64,000 nucleotides of DNA, from assembly GCA_016708435.1 (NCBI GenBank), contig JADJFV010000033.1, positions 186,001 to 250,000 on the forward strand, read 5' to 3'. Of this stretch, positions 25,942-34,970 are shown piece after piece. Under the pieces are notes generated by a model. That model was not told the DNA's origin. It ran no database searches and worked only from the letters and a program-made list of their open reading frames with translations. Within the stretch, counting starts at the first letter, position 1, and each line of letters begins with the position of its first letter. Source of the DNA: Leptospiraceae bacterium (GTDB lineage Bacteria; Spirochaetota; Leptospiria; Leptospirales; Leptospiraceae). The translations under genes and the position numbers were made by a program.

Positions 25942-26535
25942 TTATCCGCCTGTGTTGATTTGAAGGGCGTAGATGTATTTGGATTTATGTAAGATGGAAT
26001 AACCATTTCTTTTGTTTAAGAGTTTACTCTGTGTAATTCGGTTTCTTTCGTCATTGCTATTGTAGATTAATTCTTTTGTTTGTGCATTGTATCCAACGAC
26101 TAAGATAAAATGATCACAAACCCATTTAGGATTTTCGTCAGGATAAATCTTTACACCGAGTAACACGGGATTACCCGCTTTTATATTTTCGATTACTTTC
26201 TTTTTTATGAAAACGGATGGATCGGAAACGGTAGAAGAGAGATTGACAAATGGTATTTTTAATTTCTTAAGAATTTTAATAATTTCGCCAGAGTGAATTC
26301 CTCTATTGGGTGGATTGACAAATGCATTGATTTCTGGTTGGGAAATATTGATTTTAAGGGATTGAGTGATTGACCAAATGCAGGCTTCTCCACAACTTCC
26401 CTCCGGCACTTCCCAATAGGTATCTGGTGGGTTTAATTTCTCTAGAATCAAATCGCCTTCCTTTCGTTCGAAACCCAAGAGCGAAGCGGCTGATAACAAG
26501 TATGCTACAGTAAAAATGGAATAAAATCTCTTCAT
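25942..26535 (-). CDS. Secreted C39-like cysteine peptidase
   Basis: 197 residues from the ATG at 26535; the upstream TTG is badly placed for translation. A Sec signal (MKRFYSIFTVAYLLSAASLL) is followed by a papain-like fold: Cys48 in GSCGEAC, His in CDHFILVVGYN, and a YNSND segment. This matches the peptidase C39-like family 2, which includes bacterial proteases and maturation factors. It is a periplasmic or secreted single gene; the substrate is unknown. Confidence 0.7.
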   Translation of the reverse strand: MKRFYSIFTVAYLLSAASLLGFERKEGDLILEKLNPPDTYWEVPEGSCGEACIWSITQSLKINISQPEINAFVNPPNRGIHSGEIIKILKKLKIPFVNLSSTVSDPSVFIKKKVIENIKAGNPVLLGVKIYPDENPKWVCDHFILVVGYNAQTKELIYNSNDERNRITQSKLLNKRNGYSILHKSKYIYALQINTGG

Positions 26536-26620
26536 AGAATGAAATAGATTATATCTCTTGCATTTATTCAACTCCTTATTCTTGACAGAATTTAATAGAA
26601 TTGAAAAACTAAGCTTTATG

Positions 26621-26816
26621 ACTCACCTTACGCAAGGTGAGTCATCAGCGTGCCCAGCGCTGAAAGTGGGGTTACACCTAACGGTGGGTTCGTCCCCCCA
26701 TCGCTAAGTCGCTCACCGGCAGCCGAGCTATCGCGGGCTATTAATTTATTAGATTTATATAATATTCTTAATTCTATTAAAAATTCAATAGCTTTATTAC
26801 TTTGCGTAAGGTGAGT
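26621..26816. repeat. 196-bp non-coding repeat with inverted ends (MITE-like, family 1)
   Basis: The left end is a perfect hairpin (ACTCACCTT, ACGC loop, AAGGTGAGT) and the right end is TTGCGTAAGGTGAGT, the reverse complement of ACTCACCTTACGCAA. The inside is GC-rich on one side (GTTACACCTAACGGTGGGTTCG split by the loop region) and AT-rich on the other. A second copy in inverted orientation lies at 50311-50513. No ORF of its own. The right end abuts the next gene, whose ATG is at 26819. Confidence 0.85.
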
Positions 26817-26818
26817 TT

Positions 26819-27631
26819 ATGAAATATTTATTCCTATTTTGTTTTTTAGTTTTGTCCAACTTGGCTTATGCAGATGCGTTACCCGATACAATGCCAGAAG
26901 ATATTGTGATTCGTTATTATAAACCGCTCGGTCATGCAGGGCGTGGGTTCTCCATGGAGATGAGTGTGAAGAATTGTAAATACAAAGATCAATTTATCCA
27001 AAAGGAAAATGAATTTAGTTTTAGTCTTACTTCTGAGGAGCTAAGAGCAATTTACCGATCTTTTGTGAAAAACAAATTAAATAGAATAGAAAATGCAGAT
27101 GATATGATGCACGATTATGATGGAGTTTCTCTTTCGATCTCATGGAAGGGTGGATCGGTTGAAGTGAGTCAAAGTGGTAGTCGAATAAAATCAAATTGGC
27201 AGAAAGAATGGGATAATATCATTACTCCACTCGAAAAAATTAAAGAGAGAGAGTATACAAAAGCTCTCAGTGAATTACAATTAAACCTAGACAAGAGTTT
27301 GTTAAATAGTTTTTTACATTTGCAATCAGACTCTTCTGCAAGGACAATACACAAATACATTGATGAATCTACCTTGAAAGAAAATCCAATTCGCATAAAA
27401 ACATTGCCCGGAATTATTTCTATTCAGTGCACTTTATACAAAGGCTATGATCTAAAAAAGAAAGCAGAGATATACGCAGACTTTGATCCTGAACGCTCTT
27501 CACTTTGGGACAATAAACACAATGAATACTTGAATAGTTTAAAGCAGGAAACCTTTTACTTAACACTCGATTTTAAAGCAAAGAAGGTATTTCAAGTTAT
27601 ACGAAAGGGCGACAAGATACAAATCCAATAA
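26819..27631 (+). CDS. Hypothetical secreted protein
   Basis: 270 residues with a Sec signal (MKYLFLFCFLVLSNLAYA) and a polar mature part of unknown family (LPDTMPEDIVIRYYKPLG near the start; a Lys-rich C-terminal half). The start is set by the signal. Its Shine-Dalgarno, AAGGTGAG, is the last part of the 196-bp repeat just before it, so the repeat supplies the translation signal. It is followed 15 bases later by the NRDE gene. Confidence 0.6.
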   Translation: MKYLFLFCFLVLSNLAYADALPDTMPEDIVIRYYKPLGHAGRGFSMEMSVKNCKYKDQFIQKENEFSFSLTSEELRAIYRSFVKNKLNRIENADDMMHDYDGVSLSISWKGGSVEVSQSGSRIKSNWQKEWDNIITPLEKIKEREYTKALSELQLNLDKSLLNSFLHLQSDSSARTIHKYIDESTLKENPIRIKTLPGIISIQCTLYKGYDLKKKAEIYADFDPERSSLWDNKHNEYLNSLKQETFYLTLDFKAKKVFQVIRKGDKIQIQ

Positions 27632-27646
27632 GAACGAAGGTTTTCT

Positions 27647-28414
27647 ATGTGTATTCTTTTTTTAGCTATTGAGCAACATCGGAATTATCCGCTTATCATC
27701 CTTGCTAACCGAGATGAGTTTCAACAAAGACCAACTACTAGCGCGCACTTCTGGAAAGAGTATCCTGATTTACTTGCGGGTAGAGATGAAAAGGAAGGTG
27801 GAACTTGGCTTGGACTTACTAGACAGGGAATAATTTCCGCTCTTACGAATTATCGGGATATACCGCTACACAAAGAAGGCAGACAGTCTCGTGGTTTACT
27901 TGTAAGAGACTATTTGACTTCCAATTTTTCTTCAGCGGATTATTTGGATTTGCTTGTTGCCAATAAAGACAAGTATAATCCTTATAATATATTAATTGGA
28001 AATCGAGAAGAGTTATTCGTATATAATAACGTTAGTAACCAGACCCAGAAATTAGAAACAGGATTTCACGGCTTGAGCAATGCGTATTTGAATTCACCCT
28101 GGCCTAAGATTAGTCGTGGCATTGAAGGTCTAAAGAATTATATTCTCAATTCTAAACTTGAAAAAGAAGATTTATTTACAATTATGAAAGATGAGACCAA
28201 GGCTCCTGATTCTCTCTTGCCAGATACAGGTGTCGGACTTGAAAAGGAAAGATTTCTTTCTTCTATCTTTCTGCAAGACCAGGTCTACGGCACCCGCTCC
28301 ACTGCTCTTCTTTTATTTGACAGGCATAATTCTGTTAGCTTCTATGAACGAACCTATGACTACAAAGGAAATACAACAAATGAATTCTCAGTTAGTTATA
28401 CTTTTTCTATTTAA
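27647..28414 (+). CDS. NRDE/TANGO2-family protein
   Basis: 255 residues. The conserved start MCILFLAIEQHRNYPLIILANRDEF carries the NRDE motif, followed by GGTWLGLTRQGIISALTNYRD and the late GTRSTALLLFD. The family (DUF833) is found in bacteria and eukaryotes; human TANGO2 is linked to lipid or heme handling, but the enzymatic role is unsettled. The Cys2 after Met is typical of Ntn-hydrolase-like folds (inference). It probably shares a transcript with the gene before it. Confidence 0.85.
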   Translation: MCILFLAIEQHRNYPLIILANRDEFQQRPTTSAHFWKEYPDLLAGRDEKEGGTWLGLTRQGIISALTNYRDIPLHKEGRQSRGLLVRDYLTSNFSSADYLDLLVANKDKYNPYNILIGNREELFVYNNVSNQTQKLETGFHGLSNAYLNSPWPKISRGIEGLKNYILNSKLEKEDLFTIMKDETKAPDSLLPDTGVGLEKERFLSSIFLQDQVYGTRSTALLLFDRHNSVSFYERTYDYKGNTTNEFSVSYTFSI

Positions 28415-28417
28415 AAC

Positions 28418-28765
28418 TCACCGCACACATCGCACATGTTTATAAACATGTCTGTAACTAATACTATGCTCGCCAGAAATGATATTAAAACAATAAGCAT
28501 CCTCAAAAGTTCTCGAATACTCATGAGCAGTCCAATAGTAATCCCCTTTCTCTTCCCATGCTTTAGGCAACTTAGTATTATACGCTACTTTTAATTCTTG
28601 TATGGTAGGGAGTCTCATGCCAATGCTTTCACATTTTATAGTTGCACCTTTCCAAGAAAGCTTTCCTTGGTATTCACTCCATTCTTTCGGTTTCTCTTCT
28701 GCGAATAAAACTACATTGAATAGACTCAAGAGTAGGGTGAGGATAATAAAGACCAAATTTTTCAT
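28418..28765 (-). CDS. Small secreted DUF1566-like protein
   Basis: 115 residues with a Sec signal to about residue 22. The mature part has MRLPTIQELKVAYN, DYYWTAHEYSR and a C-terminal HVRCVR, the pattern of the DUF1566/Lcl C-terminal domain, related to C-type-lectin-like folds. Two Cys pairs are possible. Periplasmic or surface location is inferred; the ligand is unknown. Confidence 0.65.
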   Translation of the reverse strand: MKNLVFIILTLLLSLFNVVLFAEEKPKEWSEYQGKLSWKGATIKCESIGMRLPTIQELKVAYNTKLPKAWEEKGDYYWTAHEYSRTFEDAYCFNIISGEHSISYRHVYKHVRCVR

Positions 28766-28785
28766 TTGAATAAATCCTAAATAAA

Positions 28786-28815
28786 TCTCTCTGTGCCTCC
28801 GTGTCTCAGTGGCAA
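28786..28815. repeat. CACAGAG-type repeat, single arm (family 3)
   Basis: TCTCTCTGTGCCTCCGTGTC followed by TCAGTGGCAA matches the right arms of the inverted-repeat elements at 38034-38144, 40653-40854 and 57121-57260. No left arm is seen here. Confidence 0.6.
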
Positions 28816-28822
28816 AGAATCA

Positions 28823-29602
28823 TTATTCCAAGCCAATTCTCTTATCAATACTAGCTTCCCTTTCTTCCATGACTGCTTGTGTATCACCCTTGAGCCAACG
28901 CTTTTCGATAGACCAGTAGTTGGGAGATTTTTTCTTTTCTAAGACTGAATTGGCCGCCATTGTAAGTAGAATGGATTGAGTCTTTTGTGTGAATGCATCT
29001 TTTTTAATAACAGCGCCGAAGTCTACAATTGTATCTAGCGGATTATCAAGTGTATCCTTTTCGTATGGCTCATAGTATTTTGGATCATCTGGATTTAAGG
29101 ACAATACCGTGTTATTTTCTTTTGCAAAGACTTTGATGAAATTCACTTTGCGCTCTATTGTAGCATAGAGCATATAATTTTTATCTGTATCAATAGCGGT
29201 TAATACGTATTGGCTGTAGTTCTTTAAACCATAACGCTTTAGAATTTTTTGAAAGTGTTCGGTGGCGTCTTTCATGTCTTTGAATACTTGTCCTGTATCG
29301 CCGTCAGCTTTTGCTTCCTTTAATTTTTTGTCATAGGCATACTCATAGGCTACTTCGAGAGAGACTTTAATTTTTGTCTTGTTTAATATATCGTTGATAG
29401 TAAGAAGTTTTGTCTTGGAGAGATAAGGAATAAAAGAAATTCCTTCTACAAATCCTTTGGTCAATTGTGAAGGGGATAATTCCACTTCCCCTCGCGCACT
29501 AGCTCTTGTCCCTTTCGGCTTATCCGCCTTAACCGCATCTTTACTTGAACAAGATAATAAAGCTATCATGAGAAATGAAATAAGAATTTTGTTTGTAATC
29601 AT
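28823..29602 (-). CDS. Hypothetical lipoprotein
   Basis: 259 residues from the ATG at 29602, which begins the signal MITNKILISFLMIALLSCSS with Cys at position 18; the TTG at 29620 would add a polar leader. The mature part is a mixed helical domain (TKLLTINDILNKTKIKVSLE, DATEHFQKILKRYGLKNYSQ) with no recognised family. A putative envelope protein. It is a single gene between repeats. Confidence 0.6.
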   Translation of the reverse strand: MITNKILISFLMIALLSCSSKDAVKADKPKGTRASARGEVELSPSQLTKGFVEGISFIPYLSKTKLLTINDILNKTKIKVSLEVAYEYAYDKKLKEAKADGDTGQVFKDMKDATEHFQKILKRYGLKNYSQYVLTAIDTDKNYMLYATIERKVNFIKVFAKENNTVLSLNPDDPKYYEPYEKDTLDNPLDTIVDFGAVIKKDAFTQKTQSILLTMAANSVLEKKKSPNYWSIEKRWLKGDTQAVMEEREASIDKRIGLE

Positions 29603-29633
29603 AAATCTACTTTTTATCAATATAACAATAGAC

Positions 29634-29738
29634 TGTCATCCCCGAAATTTTCTGTCGGGGATCTCAACATCTAGAGATTCCCGACATCGCTTGGCGGCAG
29701 TGTGAGCGAAGCGAAAGGGTGGAATTTCGGGAATGACA
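29634..29738. repeat. 105-bp inverted-end repeat (family 2)
   Basis: TGTCATCCCCGAAATT (29634-29649) faces AATTTCGGGAATGACA (29723-29738), one mismatch in 16. Between them is an internal hairpin-like stretch (GGGGATCTCAACATCT, AGAGATTCCC). A shorter relative is at 54015-54090. Such TGTCATTCCCGAAATT elements are widespread in bacterial genomes. No coding content. Confidence 0.75.
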
Positions 29739-29766
29739 ATGTGTCCATCGGTGGCAATCCCATTTT

Positions 29767-30318
29767 TTAATTCAACGACGGATCTTTTGTGTGCTCTGCA
29801 AAGTAGCGGTATATACCGCCTTTGCTCCTGAGGGCATCGCGCCAGACTGTTTCAGGGTCTGGATGAAAGATATTTCTTGGACTTGCGTCATGCGAAACCC
29901 AAGACTTACGAGCAAATTCAGATTCTAATTGTCCGGCACCCCAACCAGAATATCCATGAAATACATGGTAGGCAGTATCATCAGAGCCTAGAAGTTTGAT
30001 TAGCAAATCATAACTACGACTTAAAAAAACTCCCGGTATTACTTGGAGTCCCGGATCTATCAGATTTGCATTGTTGTGGAGAATACTGATAAACCCGTGA
30101 TCTACAGGTCCGCCCCAATACATAAGATTGTCCTGGATGCCTGCGGGTAACCCCATTACAACTTCACTCATTAGATAAGAAGATTTTTTATTTACTACTA
30201 ACCCAAATGCACCGGATGAATCGTGATCGACAATGAAGACTACCGACTTATTGAAATCATCCGTTACAATGCTTGAATTTGAAATTAAGATTTTACCTTT
30301 GTGGGAAATTTCAGACAT
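29767..30318 (-). CDS. yqgE: YqgE/AlgH-family protein
   Basis: 183 residues over the whole UPF0301 domain: GKILISNSSIVTDDFNKSVV at the start, GAFGLVVNKKS, and WGGPVDHGFISILHN, followed by HVFHGYSGWGAGQLESEFAR. The family is conserved in many bacteria and its function is not settled (AlgH was named for an alginate effect). It is the last gene of the heat-shock transcript, one base behind the oxidoreductase gene. Confidence 0.9.
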   Translation of the reverse strand: MSEISHKGKILISNSSIVTDDFNKSVVFIVDHDSSGAFGLVVNKKSSYLMSEVVMGLPAGIQDNLMYWGGPVDHGFISILHNNANLIDPGLQVIPGVFLSRSYDLLIKLLGSDDTAYHVFHGYSGWGAGQLESEFARKSWVSHDASPRNIFHPDPETVWRDALRSKGGIYRYFAEHTKDPSLN

Positions 30319-30319
30319 T

Positions 30320-31279
30320 TTATTTTTGTGAAATTTCTTTCAGTATCTTATGTGCAATCTCTAGCGTCTTAATGTCATTATCCCCTTGAACTTGAGGAGT
30401 ATCCTTTCCAAGAATGCATTTTACAAAATGCTCATGCTCTTGCTTTAAAGGATTGTCTTTATGAACAAAGATTTTTTCAACAATGGACTCTTGTTTATAT
30501 CGAATAGACTCAAGGCTCATCTGAGTATTAGAAGAAGCTTGTCTATGAAGTTCAATTTCTTGATCTGCAAAGTCTAATTTGATGTATGCGTTCTTGTCAG
30601 TAATGTTTAGCGTGCGAATTTTCGCCTGTGTGTTTCTAGAAGCAGCAATAGTAGCAACACAACCGTTCGCAAATTTCAATACGACAGTTGCAACATCTTC
30701 GTGTTCTGATACAAATTTTTGACCTACTGCATGAACAGTAACCACATCGGAGTTCACAAGATTTAATACAATATCAATATCATGAATCATCATGTCCAAT
30801 ACAACACCGACATCTTTAATGCGTGCATTGAAAGGGGCAAGTCTTCTAGATTCAATGAGCATTGGGGTATCTACGATTTTTCCAAGTTCAAGGATTGCAC
30901 CGTTAAATCTTTCCACATGACCGACTTGCAGGATTAATTTGTTCTTAGCCGCCAATTCTACCAATTCTTTTGCCTGCTCTACTGATTCAGCAATTGGCTT
31001 TTCGACTAATACGTGTTTGCCGGCAGTCAATGCCAATTTGGAAAGAGTATGATGTAAAAAAGTAGGCGCCGCAATTACAACGGCATCCACATTTTGAATC
31101 AATTCTTCCGGAGTTGCGAAAGAAGGAACTCCGTATTTTTCAGAGATTAGCTTTACTCTGGCTGGGTCTGCATCGTAAATTCCTACTATCGTAGAATCTG
31201 ATACTTGTTTTGCGACGTTCACATGAAATTGTCCCATGTGACCAACGCCTATAATGCCAATTTTTAATTTATCACTCAT
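30320..31279 (-). CDS. Gfo/Idh/MocA-family oxidoreductase
   Basis: 319 residues. The N-terminal Rossmann domain has IGIIGVGHMGQFHVNVAKQ with NAD(P)-binding GxGxxG, and HVLVEKPIAESVEQAKEL gives the conserved EKP catalytic region. The C-terminal half is the alpha/beta substrate domain (LDMMIHDIDIVLNLV). The family oxidises sugars or cyclitols; the substrate cannot be named. Its ATG overlaps the dnaJ stop by ATGA, so it is translationally coupled to the heat-shock operon, an unusual partner. Confidence 0.87.
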   Translation of the reverse strand: MSDKLKIGIIGVGHMGQFHVNVAKQVSDSTIVGIYDADPARVKLISEKYGVPSFATPEELIQNVDAVVIAAPTFLHHTLSKLALTAGKHVLVEKPIAESVEQAKELVELAAKNKLILQVGHVERFNGAILELGKIVDTPMLIESRRLAPFNARIKDVGVVLDMMIHDIDIVLNLVNSDVVTVHAVGQKFVSEHEDVATVVLKFANGCVATIAASRNTQAKIRTLNITDKNAYIKLDFADQEIELHRQASSNTQMSLESIRYKQESIVEKIFVHKDNPLKQEHEHFVKCILGKDTPQVQGDNDIKTLEIAHKILKEISQK

Positions 31280-32382
31280 TTGAATATTTTCCCTTTGATA
31301 TAACTACCAAAAGACTCATCGGAATCTTTTGCAAACTCTTCCAAAAGCTCGCGCTGTTTTTTTGTTAATTTTTTTGGAACTTCTACTTTGATTATCACAT
31401 GTTGGTCGCCTTTTCCATAGGAACCTAAATAAGGAATCCCACTTCCTTTGAGTCGGAACACTTGACCGGGGTCAGTTCCTTCTGGAATTTTCATCATGAT
31501 ACTCTTACCTTCAATGGTAGGCACTTCTACTTCACCACCAAGACAAGCCATGACTAAAGGAATTACTTTCGTAACAATCAAATCATTTCCCTGACGCTCA
31601 AAGACTGGATGTTTCTTGATGTGGGTAACAACGTATAAATCGCCGTGAGGTCCACCATTCGGTCCTGCTTCTCCTTCTCCGCTTACTTTCAAGCGGCTAC
31701 CGGATTCTACCCCTGGAGGAATTTTAATATTGATTGTGCGTTTTTTCTCTATTAGCCCCTCGCCTCGGCAAGTCTTACATGGATTGGATATTACCTGACC
31801 ACGTCCGCCGCAACGTCCACAGGTTGTGGATACAGAAAAGAATCCCTGGGAATGACGCACTTGACCGGAACCAGAACAATCCGGACAAGTCTGCGGACTA
31901 CTTCCCTTAGACGCTCCCGTTCCTTTGCAGTCTCCGCAAGTCTCTGCCCTAGGAATTTCAATTTTAAATTCTTTCCCTAAAGCAGCATCTTCTAAAGATA
32001 TTTCTAGATTGTATCGTAGATCGCTACCACGCTTAGGACCAGATCGTCTACCGCCTCTTCCCCCTTCCCCAAATAAGCCCTCAAAGATTCCACCGAAGTC
32101 TCCGAATATATCGGAGAAATCAGTGTAAGCCCCTTGACCAAATCCAGGACCACCAGCGCCAACTCCTGCTTTGCCAAACTGATCGTATGCACGACGCTTA
32201 CTAGCATCGCGCAAAACTTCATATGCCTCAGTGGCTTCTTTGAATTTGTCTTCGGATTCCTTATCACCTTTATTTTTATCAGGGTGATATTTTATTGCCA
32301 ACTGACGATAAGCTTTTTTGATTTCTTCGTCAGTGGCAGTCTTGGAAACCCCAAGTATCTCGTAATAGCTTCTGTCGCTCAT
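31276..32382 (-). CDS. dnaJ: Chaperone DnaJ
   Basis: 368 residues. The J-domain (about 1-70) has HPDKNKG. A Gly/Phe-rich linker (GGPGFGQGAYTDF) follows, then four CxxCxGxG zinc repeats (CGDCKGTG, CPDCSGSG, CGRCGGRG, CKTCRGEG) and the C-terminal substrate domains. It stimulates DnaK ATP hydrolysis and delivers unfolded proteins. Three bases separate it from dnaK. Complete and typical of type I DnaJ. Confidence 0.98.
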   Translation of the reverse strand: MSDRSYYEILGVSKTATDEEIKKAYRQLAIKYHPDKNKGDKESEDKFKEATEAYEVLRDASKRRAYDQFGKAGVGAGGPGFGQGAYTDFSDIFGDFGGIFEGLFGEGGRGGRRSGPKRGSDLRYNLEISLEDAALGKEFKIEIPRAETCGDCKGTGASKGSSPQTCPDCSGSGQVRHSQGFFSVSTTCGRCGGRGQVISNPCKTCRGEGLIEKKRTINIKIPPGVESGSRLKVSGEGEAGPNGGPHGDLYVVTHIKKHPVFERQGNDLIVTKVIPLVMACLGGEVEVPTIEGKSIMMKIPEGTDPGQVFRLKGSGIPYLGSYGKGDQHVIIKVEVPKKLTKKQRELLEEFAKDSDESFGSYIKGKIFK

Positions 32383-32385
32383 AGA

Positions 32386-34332
32386 TTATTTCTTATCATC
32401 ATCGACAACGGTATAATCCGCATCGACTACTTTTTCCCCGCTTCCATTGTTAGAAGCATTTCCAGATGGACCCGCTCCTGCTTGACCTTGAGCATCTCCA
32501 CCTGGAGCAGCACCACCATCAGGAGAACCTTGTTGATACATAGCCGAGCCAATCTTTTGAGCTATCTGAGAGATGGATTCATGTGCAGCTTTGATTCTGT
32601 CGAAGTCATTGCTTGCAACTGCTTCATGTGCACGCTTGATTTCATCTTCAGCAAGTTGTTTGTCATTAGCTGGAACTTTGTCTCCTGCTTCTTTCAAAGT
32701 TTTTTCGAGCGCATAAGCAAGACTTTCCGTTTCATTTTTTGTTTCGGCAAGTTCACGAGCTTTTTTATCGGCAGCAGCGTTTACTTCTGCTTCTTTGATC
32801 ATGCGTTTAATTTCATCATCAGAAAGACCAGTCGAAGATTCAATACGAATCTTTTGCTCTTTGCCAGTTCCTAAGTCTTTAGCGGATACATGCACGATAC
32901 CGTTCGCATCAATGTCAAATGTTACTTCAATTTGAGGCACACCTTTAGGAGCAGATGGAATACCAACTAAATCAAAACGACCAAGAGTTCTATTGTCTCT
33001 TGCCATTTCTCTTTCCCCTTGCATTACATGAACACTAACTGCATTTTGGTTATCAGCGGCAGTTGAGAAGACTTGTGATTTTTTAGTTGGGATTGTAGTG
33101 TTTCGGTCGATGAGTTTAGTCATTACACCGCCTAACGTTTCGATACCAAGTGAAAGTGGAGTTACGTCAAGGAGCAATACATCAGTAACCTCACCAGCAA
33201 GAACGCCCGCTTGAATGGCAGCACCGGCAGCAACTACTTCATCAGGGTTTACAGATTTGTTTGGCTCACGACCAAATAATTCTTTTACTAAATCTTGAAC
33301 TGCTGGAATACGAGTTGAACCACCTACTAGAATTACTTCATCAATTTCAGAAGCAGCAAGCCCTGCATCTTTCATTGCATTGATACAAGGAATACGAGTT
33401 CTTTCGACTAACGCTTTTGTCAATTGATCAAATTTAGCGCGTGTTAAAGTCATGTCTAAATGTTTTGGTCCACTTGCATCTGCTGTGATGAATGGAAGGT
33501 TGATTTGAGTGGATGTAGTTCCGGATAACTCGATCTTAGCCTTTTCAGCAGCTTCTTTTAAACGTTGAGATGTATTTTTGTCTTTAGAAATATCAATACC
33601 GGTTTGCTTTTTGAATTCTTCTACTAACCAATCTGTAACTACTTGGTCAAAGTCATCTCCACCGAGGTGAGTGTCACCATTGGTTGATTTTACTTCAAAT
33701 ACTCCATCACCGAGTTCGAGAACACTCACGTCAAATGTTCCACCACCTAAGTCATAGACTGCAATCTTAGCACTTGCTTTTTTCTTATCAAAACCATAAG
33801 CAAGAGCAGCAGCGGTAGGCTCATTGATAATGCGCTCTACTTCAAGACCGGCAATTCTTCCTGCGTCTTTAGTCGCTTGTCTTTGTTCGTCGTTGAAGTA
33901 AGCAGGAACAGTGATAACAGCTTTAGTAACTGTTGTTCCTAAATAATCTTCAGCAGTCTTTTTCATTTTCTGTAAAATTTTTGCAGAAATTTCTTGAGGA
34001 GTAAATTCTCCAGAAGAAGTTTCAAATTTTACGCCGTCGTTACCGGAACGAACTACTTTATAAGAAACGTTAGACGCTTCATTTGTGATTTCATTGAATC
34101 TTCTACCAACAAAACGTTTTGCAGAGCGCACAGTATTTGCTCCGTTTGTAATTGCCTGGTTTTTTGCGAATTGACCGACTAGGGTTTCACCTTTTGCTGT
34201 AAACGCTACGATAGAAGGAGTTGTTCTTGCTCCTTCAGAGTTTTGTATTACAACAAAGTCACCACCTTCCATTACTGCGACGCATGAGTTTGTTGTTCCT
34301 AAATCTATACCTATAATTTTTTCTTTTGCCAT
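32386..34332 (-). CDS. dnaK: Chaperone DnaK (Hsp70)
   Basis: 648 residues, complete. The ATPase domain begins IIGIDLGTTNSCVAV and has AYGFDKK, YDLGGGTFDVSVLEL and GGSTRIP. The substrate domain has LLLDVTPLSLGIETLGGVMT. The tail is Gly/Ala/Gln-rich and ends ADYTVVDDDKK, the usual bacterial end. It holds and refolds unfolded proteins with DnaJ and GrpE. No CIRCE lies in front of it; expression must come from the hrcA promoter. Confidence 0.98.
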   Translation of the reverse strand: MAKEKIIGIDLGTTNSCVAVMEGGDFVVIQNSEGARTTPSIVAFTAKGETLVGQFAKNQAITNGANTVRSAKRFVGRRFNEITNEASNVSYKVVRSGNDGVKFETSSGEFTPQEISAKILQKMKKTAEDYLGTTVTKAVITVPAYFNDEQRQATKDAGRIAGLEVERIINEPTAAALAYGFDKKKASAKIAVYDLGGGTFDVSVLELGDGVFEVKSTNGDTHLGGDDFDQVVTDWLVEEFKKQTGIDISKDKNTSQRLKEAAEKAKIELSGTTSTQINLPFITADASGPKHLDMTLTRAKFDQLTKALVERTRIPCINAMKDAGLAASEIDEVILVGGSTRIPAVQDLVKELFGREPNKSVNPDEVVAAGAAIQAGVLAGEVTDVLLLDVTPLSLGIETLGGVMTKLIDRNTTIPTKKSQVFSTAADNQNAVSVHVMQGEREMARDNRTLGRFDLVGIPSAPKGVPQIEVTFDIDANGIVHVSAKDLGTGKEQKIRIESSTGLSDDEIKRMIKEAEVNAAADKKARELAETKNETESLAYALEKTLKEAGDKVPANDKQLAEDEIKRAHEAVASNDFDRIKAAHESISQIAQKIGSAMYQQGSPDGGAAPGGDAQGQAGAGPSGNASNNGSGEKVVDADYTVVDDDKK

Positions 34333-34355
34333 TGTATCACTCCTTTAATAGTTTG

Positions 34356-34952
34356 TTAAAATTTCGGCCTTGCTACTTTCACTCTTGCGGGCCTTAGCGC
34401 AAAAGACTCATTATTCTCAGTAAAAACATAGCCGGCTTGATAGACTTCAGTGACTGTTTCTTCTTTCACATCATCCGACTCTTCCGAAGCAATCGCTTCC
34501 ATAGTTGTGGGATCGAAAGCTTGTCCTACAGGGCTTACTTTCATCACATTTTCTTTTTCCAAAATGCCATTCATTTCGCGTAGAATCATTCCTACACCAT
34601 CAATAAAAGGTTTCATTTCTTCTGTTGCATTTACTCCAGTTCCAACTCTTTCCAGATTATCCATTGGGTTTAAGAGTTTGATGATAAAATTTTTCACCGC
34701 TTCTCTTTTGATTACAGCATACTCTGCTGCTGTTCGCCTTTTATAATTCTGAAATTCTGCGCGCTCTCTTAGCCAGGAGTCTTTAAGGGAAGCAATTTCT
34801 AACTTTGCTTTTTCCAATTCTTCCTGAGTTGCGGATACGCTTGATTTGTCCGTTTCTGCATCTACCGGTCTTTCTTCTCCAGTAGATTCAGTTTTTATAG
34901 TATTTTCCATTGTTTCGTTTTCTTGTGTTGCAACGTTTTCTTCTGCAGACAT
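34356..34952 (-). CDS. grpE: Nucleotide exchange factor GrpE
   Basis: 198 residues with an acidic, flexible N-terminus (ENVATQENETMENTIKTEST), a long coiled-coil helix (about 45-100, EELEKAKLEIASLKDSWLRE, AEFQNYKRRT) and the C-terminal beta domain (VGQAFDPTTMEAIASEES, EVYQAGYVFTENNESFALRP). It releases ADP from DnaK. It lies 18 bases behind hrcA and 23 before dnaK, in the standard order. Confidence 0.96.
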   Translation of the reverse strand: MSAEENVATQENETMENTIKTESTGEERPVDAETDKSSVSATQEELEKAKLEIASLKDSWLRERAEFQNYKRRTAAEYAVIKREAVKNFIIKLLNPMDNLERVGTGVNATEEMKPFIDGVGMILREMNGILEKENVMKVSPVGQAFDPTTMEAIASEESDDVKEETVTEVYQAGYVFTENNESFALRPARVKVARPKF

Positions 34953-34970
34953 CTAAAAACCCCTCCTTTT

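Noticed and set aside
26621..26816. Integron attC site (GTTAC...GTAAC-like strings in the 200-bp repeat)
   Set aside because: The core does not show the expected paired R and L boxes around a gene cassette, no integrase is near, and both copies have transposon-like inverted ends instead.
32134..32874. 246-residue plus-strand ORF opposite dnaJ and dnaK
   Set aside because: It lies fully antisense to two unmistakable conserved genes and its translation has no family-like content; open only because of codon bias of the opposite strand.
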